A stretch of 64,000 nt of DNA, taken from positions 142,660-206,659 of the forward strand of contig CAJNYU010003045.1 in NCBI GenBank assembly GCA_905331475.1, given 5' to 3'. The notes below the pieces were generated by a model, which saw only the letters and a list, made by a program, of their open reading frames with translations, ran no database searches and was not told where the DNA came from. The position numbers and the translations under genes are program-made. Positions 49,735 to 60,144 of the stretch are shown in pieces. Positions within the stretch are counted from its first letter, which is position 1, and the number at the start of each line of letters is the position of its first letter. Origin of the DNA: Rotaria socialis (lineage: Eukaryota; Rotifera; Eurotatoria; Philodinida; Philodinidae).

Positions 49735-52700
49735 CTACATTTCAATTGTCATAGATGGATATGTGGCCAGCCCTGAGGACGAACCAGAAAAAGTACGAGT
49801 TTGCCGTCCACTGATTTTCTCATATTGATCAACGATTGTTGCTATGGTTTCAACAGCTTCTGATGAATTTTGAGCGAGTACAGCAACTGTGCCTCCACCA
49901 CCACCACCTGTAATTTTAGCACCGAAAAGAACATTTTTTAATGATTTTTGTTGCCGTATTAAATTAACCAACAGATGCGTTTCTTCACTATTTAGATCAC
50001 ATGATGTATAACCAGCATCCGATTGAAACATTAATTCTCCGAGACTAGATAAATGATCAATAGATAAATGTTGATCAGTATTTAATAATTGTTCAAATAG
50101 TTGAACACGAAAATTTTCTTCGATAGGATGTGACGTTGCAGCACGAACTGGGTAAATTTCATTAGGATCTATTTGAGTTAATGGATCAAGATGTAACGAT
50201 GCTATGAAATTGCTACCAGGCATCTTCTCTGGTAATAACATTCGATATTGATTATTAAATTTTGATAGTGATATTTGACATAGATGAGAAATATTGTTGG
50301 GTAGATTCATTAGCTTTTTACCCATAAAAGCAGCTGTTCGTACACGACGATACGCAGCGCCTGCTGTTGATCTTTTAACACCAGAATCAATACCAAACAA
50401 TTGAATATTTGCAGGTAATAGAAAGTTATGGAATGGTGGATTCGGTGTATGCTGACAAAGAAGTGAAAATAAATTATGAGCATATCCATGAGCACATGTC
50501 ATTTGATCCATAAATCCACATGAACTACCAACAATATGATTTTCAACATATTGACAAAGTAGAGCTAGTTCAGTATTTGATATACTATGATCGAGATTAA
50601 GACATTCACTTGCTAAAATTCAACTAAAACAAAATAGTAAACTTGAGTTCTTGAACTTCATTTTCGAATTACCTGCACGAGCAACAGCAACTTCAAGAGC
50701 AGCTGATGAAGCTACACCTTTATTACATGGTACATCCGAAATAATAACTATATTGAAGCCAATTGGTATGACTGCTCTATCAATTTTATCTATCAACTGA
50801 GATAAAATGCCTACTATATAATTAGGCCAATTTATAGGTTCATCATTTGAAGGTATACTATTTTGTTGTTGATTATACCAGTTTTCTAATCGTTGTCTTA
50901 ATGTATTAGTATGATCTAAGAGTAAATTCATTGGAATTTCACGTTCCCATACGGTTAAGTTATTTTTATTAATCGTCTCACAATCAACGCAATCTGTTTG
51001 AATACTAATCATATGGACTGTGTCGGTATTAGAAACTTGAACAAAAGCATGAGTATTTTGTGCAATTGGATATTGAAGTACATGAGAACCTGAATAGTCA
51101 GCAAAACCTGAAAGACAAGCAAAGACAGTGTTAACTAAATTGAAGTTAGACATTTGTTTTTAAATAACAAACCTCCCATCACATCTAGACGACCAGGTGC
51201 ACTAGCACTATATATTGGTTTCTTAGATAATGAGAATAGTGTTCGTAATTTATCGATACGTTGCACTAGTGGCCAAGCCTTCGACATAGTAGAAGTTTGT
51301 TGTAATGGTTGTTTTTCTTCAAAAGCAAATGCACGAAATGTACGATAATATTCTTTTGGATTGCCAATATCGTATCGATTGCCATCTAGAAGACAACCAC
51401 GTAGCTGTCCATTTTTTCGAAGATTATTCATTGCTTCACGTAAACCTAGCTCGGTAGTTACATTTTCTCGTTCGAGCGTTTTCTCATGTTGTCGAAGTTG
51501 ATCGAAAATTGTTGGAGGTAAAATATCAATGCCTGCTTGACACAAGAAAGCGTTGTCAAATAATCGAGATTGATAATGTTGCAGTGCTACTTCAATAGAC
51601 GGTTTCTCTATCATATCTGTAATTTCAAAAAAATGTTTATTCTTGACGTTTAAACTTGATTGTAATAAACCAGTTTCTGAGACTTGTTCTAGACTACACT
51701 TCATAACACCTGTAAGACCCATTACAGATTCACCTGCAATATTCTGTCGGTATGCATCGAGTAATTGCTCTAAACATGATTGATTATTATTCGATTGATA
51801 GAGATGATCGCTAAGCATTACAACAAAAGGTTCATTATCAATATATTGTTCAGTTTGTAGAATAGCATGACCAAAGCCTTTTGGTGACTGTTGTAAAATA
51901 TAATCAATACTTTGATGAGGATACGATGAAAAATAGGATTGAAATAAATGTAATTGACTAGGTGCGATGACAAATAGTACTTGTTCAATATCAGTTTCTT
52001 TCGTAAAAATTTCCTGAAGAAGAAGATCAAGTACTGGACGACATTTCCATGCGTTCGAATTCGATTGAACTATGGGTAAGAAAGCTTTTGGTAAAATGGT
52101 ACTTTGAGGGCGCATTCGCATGCCAAGTCCCGCAATAGGAAGAACAACTTTACGTACACAAGTTTTCCGACGTGCAAAAGTTGATGGTAGTATATCTTTT
52201 ATAGTCGCATCTCTTTTTGCTAAAGTGATAGTATGACCTGAAAATGGTACACGCGATTGAACAGACCAATTTGTCGCTGAAAATAACTTATCCCATTCTT
52301 GACGAGGTCGCTCCTTCGCTCCATGCAATAAGAACATATGTAATGATAGAAGAGCATGTTGATTGATATGCACATCTACTTCACGTTCAATTACGCATAG
52401 ATATTCTGCTGGAATACGGTTTAAAATTAATTTTACTTTTTCATCAGGCCAATCATGAAGTACACGAGACAAAAAATAAAAATCGCTTGAAGGTAAGGCA
52501 CCAGAAAATAAATCTCCAGATAAAAATTCAATTTTTGGATGCGTAGAAGCTAAGCGAATAACTTCAGGACGATCAATACAGATTAAACGCTGATTTACGC
52601 AATGCTTTGAAATCTCACGTAACAAAGCACCAACTCCACCTCCGAGATCGACAACACTAGATGCTCGAAATAATTCCGTGGGAAGTACAGATGTAATACC

Positions 52701-54097
52701 ATGCCAATCTTGATCAGCATATGAATTCAATACTCTTTGTGTCAGAGCAACAAGATCCGGTGTTTTAGCAATTTCAGAGAAAACATCAAAATTGGAACTG
52801 GATTGATTCTGAAAGTCGAAAGTTGGCAACCAAGCTGATATATGTTGATCTCGTAGCCAATAGCAAGCACGATCACGAGTAATACTATTTCGATCAAAAA
52901 GAAGATGGCCTCGGTCAGTTACAGTAAACGTTTTTTGGTCCGATGATAATTTAAGAAAACCCAATTCAGTCCACACCTGTTGAATTTGTTCTCTTAAATT
53001 TGATTTGTAATCGTTGGATTGATGATCGACTTGAAGTAAATTTGTCTTTTGATCTAAACCTATTTTAAGTGCAAATGATGGCCAATAACTTTTGGATATC
53101 TATAAAAGGAAACTAAATAGCAATTAAAATTTCTGAGGTTTCAACTCTTTTTTTGTTCAAAGGTTCACTTACATGTTCAATATCAGCCCTACTTTCATCT
53201 TGACAATTATCTAACCGAGCTAATATACGATGTTGCTCATCGATAATGCATCTTGAGCCATCGTGAAGTAATTGAACAAGTGCTTGGCCATTATAAAAAT
53301 TCTCAATTTGACGATACCGACGACCTTGTCCAATATCAACACCAGCACGATCGATAAAAAACCATCCATTTTCATCGCGCGCTCGTGCTAAACCTTTATG
53401 ATAAATATCAAGATCAAAAAAACTCGTTGTCTTCGATGATGAATGAAGGAAATCTCCATTCTCATCAATTGCACGGAAAAGACCATCGATTGAACTACGA
53501 ATAACTGCACTACCCTGCAATTCACAAGCAATAGTACACAATTAAATAAGATAACAAAAATATATTTTACTTCTCGAAAATCGCCAGCATATGAATGAGG
53601 ACCTGAGACAATTCGTCCTACACGATCAATATGATAATATTTCAGATTAAAATCTCGTACGGAACATCGATTTGATTGAAAATTACCACACCATTGCCAT
53701 ACAGATCTATACGCAGGAGAACCCTGATCGGTAATATGATACCAATGATTACCTTTCTAAAAATATTTAAAATCAATTTTCTGTGCCATTTGATCATAGG
53801 ACGAACCTGTACAACAGCAAGATCTTCATAGAAACCAAATGTACGATCAAATCTTTGCGAATAAACATGTTCACCATGTTCATTTATATGAAAAGCTCTT
53901 CCAGTTTGATCAAGAACTGGTGCTAAGCCAGGTGAATGAAAAGGTAAAACGTTTTTAAATCGATATTTATAAAGTGGCTGTTGTGCATTTAAACAGATGT
54001 GATATGTACCACATGATGACACTCGAGAATAAGTCCATTTTAATCTATAGAGAATATTTTTCGAAAGATTTACTTGTCGAAATCGACGAAACAACAT
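49735..54097 (-). CDS. WG-repeat / O-methyltransferase / nucleotidyltransferase / arabinokinase-like fusion
   Basis: Six exons encode about 1,360 residues. (1) Residues ~50-275: WG/KWG-like repeats (PGLAPVLDQTGRAFHINEHG, DENGWFFIDRAG). (2) ~300-560: winged-helix dimerisation segment plus class I O-methyltransferase, with SAM loop VVDLGGGVGALL, then IDRPEVI and FLSRVLHDWPDEK. (3) ~590-860: GalU-like nucleotidyltransferase, with VVLPIAGLGMRMRP, KAFLPIV, VVMLSDHLY and ITDMIEKPS. (4) ~910-1360: GHMP kinase closest in pattern to plant and cyanobacterial L-arabinokinase: APGRLDVMGGFADYSGSHVL, GVASSAALEVA, SSCGFMDQMTCAHG, FGIDSGVKRSTAG and GAKITGGGGGGTVAVL. Kinase plus nucleotidyltransferase would turn a free sugar (perhaps L-arabinose or galactose) into an NDP-sugar in the cytosol. 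The methyltransferase acceptor is unknown. No motif is visibly broken. Introns show it is eukaryote-resident; the parts look foreign. The start at 54097 abuts an acceptor AG. Confidence 0.88.
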
Positions 54098-54110
54098 CTA
54101 GAATAGAAGT
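54098..54110 (-). promoter_or_regulatory. Acceptor-like TTCTATTCTAG abutting the start of the fusion gene
   Basis: On the minus strand, TTCTATTCTAG runs directly into the ATG at 54097, only 52 bases after the stop of the upstream gene. Splicing it to the preceding exon does not keep frame with the donors I could find (GTTAAA near 54,156 gives a stop), so cis-splicing into one protein looks unlikely. A spliced-leader acceptor for a downstream cistron is the best explanation; this is inference. Confidence 0.5.
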
Positions 54111-54149
54111 AGAATGTTAATAATTCGAAGGAGAAATCAAAAGAACTCT

Positions 54150-57100
54150 TTATTTTAACTCGGGTGGTTTTCTCATATTACAATTTTGACAGAGTGAATA
54201 TTTTGTATAATTATTAACTAAATTTTTATACGCGTCACTTGTCCAGATTTTCATAAGATTTTCATTCGAATTTTGAACGTGACCGAATGTACCTAATGAT
54301 AGTCGTTCTTGATCAGGCGCACAACAAGGATCATAACGGCCGCTATGATTTATCCATGCTTCTCTGCCTAGAAATGGACATACACTTTGTGGATGAATAC
54401 TAGATGAGCCACTTTGTTCGCTCAATTCAAAGAAATTTTCAAGTTTGATCTAGATAAAAAAAACATTTTTTAATGCTGTTGAGCTATTTTTATTTGAAAA
54501 AGAATTACTTGTTTGCCTGTTGGTAATAAATATTGCCGAGCGATATTTTTACATTCAAGAACACATTGATTCCATCGACGGATAGCTTCTGGTGATCGAC
54601 GAAGATTTTGTTCTTTTATTTGTTTAAAATGAGCCCATAAATGATGACCTTTAATTCGATCAACACCCAATGATATTCCGAATTTAACAATCTATATAAA
54701 TTGATAATATTATTATATGAATCAAAATAAGAAAATTACTCACTTGAGGGATTTCCAATAAATTAATTTCCATAAACGTAAGTTGTAATGTGACTGTTGC
54801 TCGATTTTTTCCCTGATTAGCAAAGTCATCACGTACGCGAAGGAATTCGATTAAATTTTTCAACTATAATGTGCATAGATGTATATATATATATGACGAT
54901 ATTCAAAAGAAATATTTGTATCAAAATTTTAACTATAGTGCGTACTTGCTTATCAAGTTTAGAGTTTTTCATAACACGTTCTTGCGTTGTTTGTGTGATA
55001 CCATTCCAAGAAAACTTTACATCACTTAGCACTGGCATAAGAAGATGAGCCCATTCGGTAACTAAAAAACGTATTATGTATTATTGAGTGCTTCAAAATC
55101 TTTATTAAATTATCAAGGATTGCAAGAATATCTATTGGAGAAAATTAGTTCTATCTACTAGTGCATATACGGGCAATGTTTAATAACCAAATATAATTTT
55201 CCAGCGAGAATATAATGAGAAGTACAACTAGATTTATATTATTTGAGAAAAAGTGAAGGGGAGGGAGAGCGTGCCTTTCGTACTTCAAGTCTTTTGTGAA
55301 ATACGATAAAAGTATCGAAGTCACGCTTTTCCCCCTTGGAAAGAGTACTGTTTTATCGTTCGTGACACAACATTTTAACTGGAAAGTCGTTTATTGAAAG
55401 GGAAATGGAATCGTGCATCTGCCCGATTACTTTTACATGAATTTTTTGTGTTTTTTATACCTGAATGCCCTTGTGGAGAAAAAAATGATCCATTTGTTGT
55501 TAGATTTAATTTAATATTGTAGTCTCGACATAGTTTAATGATATCTTCAAATGTACGACCTTTTGCATCTCGATACATAAGTGGTTCGCCCATGGTTGAC
55601 GGAATCTAATAAACAAATTTTAAGAATGTAAATGATTAAATAAATATCCCTACGATTTCTTGTAATCCAAGCGAGGCTGTTTCAGCAACAACTTGTTTTA
55701 TTATGTCAAAGTCCATTCGACGACGTCGAATTTTTGCTTCTTTACGTGCTTTTTGATGTGGTGAATGTTCTGAATGTTGTTCACACATAATACAACTAAA
55801 ATTGCAATCATCTGGATTTGTATCGAATGTGATTCGACGTGGAGCCCGTAATGAATCGATAGGTTTTGGTTGAAGATTTTCTTGTTCTTCAACTTGACTT
55901 TTAGTTAACGTTGAATATAAATCAATCAATTGATCAACGTGCGATTCAATTGAAGGTACTTGCCGATCGTTTGAATACAGATAACTATACTGACTGAATC
56001 GGTCAAGTAAATTTGGTTGTTGAACAGCTTGCAGTAGAGCTTTTGCAAGTGATGATGCATTGCGATGTGTAAATGTCAATCCATTAACTCCATCTTTCAC
56101 CAATTCACTCTAAATAGGATGCATAATATTTTTATATAGAGAATCAAAATACATACCATTCCACCTTGATTTGCTGTAATAACTGGTACACCACATTGTT
56201 GCGCTTCATGAATAACTAACGGAGAGTTTTCATCCCAAATTGATGGAACTACAATGTAATCTACATGATTAAAAACACGTTGAACAATTTCAGAATTTTT
56301 GTATTCCGAACGCCATTCAACTGAAACTCCAGCTGCGTTTGCCATTGCTTGTAGATTAGTGGTTGTCGTAGGATCGGATCGACCATAAATTACGATACGA
56401 AATTGATTAGCTAATTGTGAATCATTTTGAACGATTTCTTTCGCAGCTTCAAACAACAGATTAATACCTTTCGATGGTGAATGTCGACCGATATAACCGA
56501 AAGTAAGAGGATCGTTCAATGCACGAATACGTTGACGACTTGCTAATATCGATCGATCAAAACCATATGGTAAATATTTTACCTTTTCAGATGGAAGACC
56601 GAATTCATCAATAAATCGTTTTTTTAAATGAAGTGATGGTGCAATAAACATATCAATGGCATCACATGTTTGCCGGACTGTACGCATTCGTTCATTGATC
56701 CACCAAGCCCAATAGTCCGTTTCATGGTCTTTATTTGCCATTGTTCCTAAGTAACAACAGCAAATATGATTTTCATTCAAATCTATTTTTAATACCTGAT
56801 GCAAAACGAGATGTAAAACATTTTGAAGCACATTTTTTATCTTCTTGGCTTTTACATAATTCATAAGGTTCTTGGTTGTTAAATGCAGAAGCAACACCAC
56901 TAATTAAAAATTGACCTCGTGGACACATCAGCCAATAATCATGTAGTGTATAAATAACTTTTGCACCTAAAATATCTTTAGCACGTTGTGGCAATGTTAA
57001 TGATAAATGATTTAAATGTCCAAAATGAACAATATTTGGTTTTGTATGCAAGTTTTGACATATATCTTCAAAACAATGTTCAATATCATTATTCACAAAT

Positions 57101-57481
57101 CGTTGATATGGTGCTTCTCGTGCATGATTAATTAAAAATATTGGTATAGACGAATCATGTTCATCTTGTGTCTGTCGAATAAGAAAATCAGAACGAAATG
57201 GATCTTGTTCTCGTGAAATAATCGATACTGCCGATGTTTTTTCAGATCGTTTCAACCAAACAGCTAGGGTTTGTGTGTAAACCTAAAGTTATTTTCATTG
57301 TTTTCAAGTTTGTAGAACAGAAAAAAAAGATTTATTATACCTCAGAACCTGCATTGAACAACGGTGGGTAGCCATGATTAATCAATAAAACTGATGGTTT
57401 TTTTATTAAAGTTTGAACGACTGATGAATTAGAAAAAAATGCACGATGTATATTACCATTGTTAGTTAAGAAACGCGCCAT
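54150..57481 (-). CDS. GT4 glycosyltransferase fused to radical SAM/SPASM enzyme
   Basis: Nine exons with mostly short introns encode about 845 residues, starting MARFLTNNGNIHRAFF. Residues ~30-470 are a GT4-type (GT-B fold) glycosyltransferase: LLINHGYPPLFNAGSEVYTQ, HDYWLMCPRGQ, FGYIGRHSPSKGINLL, VVPSIWDENSPLVIHEAQQC and GVPVITANQGG then SELVKDGVNGLTF. Residues ~500-745 are a radical SAM domain with cluster motif CNFSCIMC (C-x3-C-x2-C) and MGEPLMY at the usual GGE position, then an LTTNGSFF strand. The last exon is a SPASM-type domain, with CPFLGREAWINHSGRYDPCC and a terminal CQNCNMRKP, for auxiliary Fe-S clusters. It would transfer a sugar and carry out radical chemistry, perhaps on a peptide or sugar. 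Both halves keep their key residues. It lies 52 bases upstream of the sugar-activating fusion, suggesting one pathway. Introns exclude a bacterial contaminant. Confidence 0.88.
55250..55338. repeat. Small inverted repeat inside an intron, tips like the 16-kb foldback
   Basis: Within the ~400-base intron 55,061-55,460. The right end CTTTTCCCCCTTG (55,326-55,338) is identical to the right tip of the element at 15,811-16,837. The left end GAAGGGGAGGGAGAGCGTGC (55,256 on) is roughly its complement, with matching inner GTACTTCAAGTC and TATCGAAGTCACGC parts. Probably a very short MITE of the same family. Confidence 0.5.
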
Positions 57482-58347
57482 GGTGAGTAAAAATAGCTTG
57501 CGTATTGTCTAGACAGACTATAACTAAAATATAAGGTTTCGATAAGGTGAGAACGAACGGAACAAAAAATGTGACGCTTTCAAAAATAGACTAGACTAGT
57601 CTTTTTCGCGGATCTCGGTTGATTTTTCTTGCTATTTCTGTTGACATAACAGGCAGTTTACACCACACAAATAAAAAATACGCTCACTCGACTTTTTTTT
57701 TGAATCAGCAAGACTTTGTATGAGACGGCGAATTTGACGTGGCATTTATAATACAACGCATAACATTGTAGAACGATGAAAAATAAAAAAAAGAACAAAA
57801 CTATTCTCGTTTTTATTTTTTCTAAGTGTCATGGGTATAACAGATTATGTGTTATTGTGCTGAAATAATATTATAAAAATCATAATCAGCTGAATCAAAA
57901 AAAAAATATAATGATATTCATACAGACTATTGATTTCAGAACGGATACATCTTTTTCTAATAGAGAAAATTGTGACAAAAAATAGCCATTTTGAAAAAGG
58001 CTTTAATTTTTAGTTGATGATATGAAGAAAAAAAAACATAAAAAGACGATAGGCTCCGCAACTCGAAATGTGCCAGTAAAGAGAGATATATTCTGTTATT
58101 GATACGTGAAAGATTGTATTCTGGTAAATTGTGATGAAATGCGAAGCATGTTATGATTAAAAGAAGAATGCTTTTATAGATAAAGTCTGCACAGTAAAAT
58201 AGTGAACTTTTTTACACGAGAAAAGTAGAAGTTCAAATGTTTCTCTGGTATGATAACATATATAGATAAAGAACGACCGATGCGCAATTACTCTTACGCT
58301 GTAATTATCTATATCGTGCTAATTTCAATAAACCTGTGATACGTGCT
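57482..58347. other. Upstream region of the two-gene locus
   Basis: AT-rich, about 870 bases, no gene seen. Promoter elements for the GT4-radical SAM gene should lie in its first few hundred bases; no recognisable motif was found. Confidence 0.5.
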
Positions 58348-58672
58348 TACCCATGTTACAAATACTGGATCATTTTTTGCGGTAAAGGGAGCCAGTATAG
58401 CCAGACCGGTAAAACCGCGGTAAATCGGCGGTTTTTTGCACGTGTTTATCACATGTAAAGTTTAAAAAAAGGATGTTCCAAATAGCTTAATTGATGATTT
58501 GGAACACTTTTTTTTGTCAAAGATTAGAAACGAACAGGTTAACCGATCTTTTTAGCGGCAACTGCGGTATTAATCAAAACCGGTGGCTTACCGCGGTAAA
58601 TTTTCACTGATGGGAGCCGGTAACCTGACCGGTAAAACCGCCGATTTGCATGCGGTTTTTGTTGCATGGGTA
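58348..58672. mobile_element. 325-bp MITE-like element with CCGGTAAAACCGC repeats
   Basis: Ends TACCCATGTTACAAA and the complement of TTTGTTGCATGGGTA form inverted tips; a TA at each border would fit a TA target duplication. Inside are GC-rich palindromic motifs built on ACCGGTAAAACCGC and CCGCGGTAAAT. They include a repeated block GGGAGCC..GACCGGTAAAACCGC near 58,388 and 58,613. No coding capacity. The composition differs sharply from the surroundings. Confidence 0.6.
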
Positions 58673-58808
58673 GTATCAAGATAGATTTTCGTTAAATCAC
58701 TAGTGGATATTAATCAAGAGCAACTCCTCTTGCATGATAACTCGTATACTGCTCGTCAAGATAAATCTTCTGTACTCACTCACCGTTATATGAGGTAAAG
58801 ATAAAATA

Positions 58809-59949
58809 GATTGTAACGGTTGTTATCGTTACGGTTCACTTCATGTACATCCCAGGTCGAACAGTCCGGCCTGGAAACGGCCGGTTTCGGGTAGTTCCGT
58901 TGATTTTGTGGAAGCAGTATTCCGGTTGGAAATATTTCTGGTGATTTCCGATCAATTCCTGCCGAAAAGCACCGCAACTTGGCAGAAATTCACCGGAAAA
59001 GTTCGGCTATATTTTTGGCCGGAATACTGCTTCCATGTTCCAGCGATTTCTCGTGTTTTCCTGCAGAGTATGGTGACTTTCTCGCATACTTCCTGTAATA
59101 TCCTACGGGATGCAGCGGCCGGAATGTTCGACCTGAGGCATTATCCTCTTCTTCCTGTATCCGTGTGCTCGCGAATTAACTGTATGAGCGTCTCATTGTT
59201 CTGTTGCATGACCGATCCCTCTATGTTTCTATTCGTTCATGTGTGATCACTCTCTCGTATATAACGGAATATAATTGAAGGAAATGTACAACTAGAGATT
59301 TGCAGATGACACAATACAAAATCATACCGACGGACATAGACGACAGTCTCTATATTTGTCACATAGATACCAGTGAGTATACTATTTGTACAAGACCCGT
59401 TACAATTACGAGAGCGCTAATGAGATCTATTAACCATATGCGTGATTGCATGTACTCTTTTTTATTCACCCTGCTTTTAATATAAAATGAAATAACTATT
59501 CAAGCATCTTTGCTCTAACGATTAGCATAAAGTTTCACTGGCGTCATTATTTATACTGATTCGAAGGTTTTTGAAGAGAATAATTCCAATACATCTTTGA
59601 ATAACTATGATATTTATAGTCGACACACTCAAAACTATCGAACTAGACAGATTGCTAAAAAAACGATGATATATATGCTTTCAATGATCATTGTGACGAA
59701 CATGGAGTGTCATCTATGCCCGTCGGCATGACGGTGTATTGTGTCATCTGCACATCTCTAGTCGTGCATTTCCTTTAGCTACATCCCCTTATATACGCGA
59801 GAGCGATCACACTTGGGCGGATATAGACAAAGAGGGAACGGTCACGCAATAGAACAATGAGAGTTCATCAGGTCAATGCACAGACATAGGATACAGCGAA
59901 GAGGATAAAGCATATAAAGTGAGCCGTAACGGTAAATACCGTTACAATC
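58809..59949. mobile_element. 1.1-kb foldback element with long inverted arms
   Basis: Tips GATTGTAACGG...CGTTACGGTTCACTT (58,809) and the complement of AAGTGAGCCGTAACGG...CCGTTACAATC (to 59,949). After a nested insertion (58,853-59,135) the left arm resumes at 59,136. From there to about 59,361 it pairs with 59,693-59,930, for example TTGCAGATGACACAATACAA with TTGTGTCATCTGCACATCTC. The unpaired centre (59,362-59,692) has no credible gene. Probably a non-autonomous DNA transposon. Confidence 0.75.
58853..59135. mobile_element. 283-bp GC-rich element nested in a foldback arm
   Basis: Terminal inverted repeats CAGGTCGAACAGTCCGGCC and the complement of GGCCGGAATGTTCGACCTG. An inner palindrome pairs GGAAGCAGTATTCCGG (58,909) with CCGGAATACTGCTTCC (about 59,019). 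It interrupts the left arm of the 58,809-59,949 element, since the right arm is continuous at this point, so it inserted later. A CAT on both sides may be a 3-bp duplication. The GC content is far above its surroundings. Confidence 0.7.
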
Positions 59950-60144
59950 ATGTGATTCATTCAAGTGAACGAACTCACAGCTCATATAAATAAATATTAT
60001 ATTAATACCAGAAGAAAATCGTATTGTTTTCTTCGTTTTTTATTTAAAAAAATGCATGAAAATGCAAGGCAACGTCTTATAAGTTCTATGCGAACTATGA
60101 ATTACTTTTTTATAGTTTCAATTAAATGTACTTTCGGGTATAGG

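Noticed and set aside
54097-54150. Single giant gene joining the GT4-radical SAM and four-domain fusion
   Set aside because: The downstream coding frame must begin at phase 0 at 54,097, but the donors found near the upstream stop are out of phase and lead to a stop. Two adjacent genes fit better.
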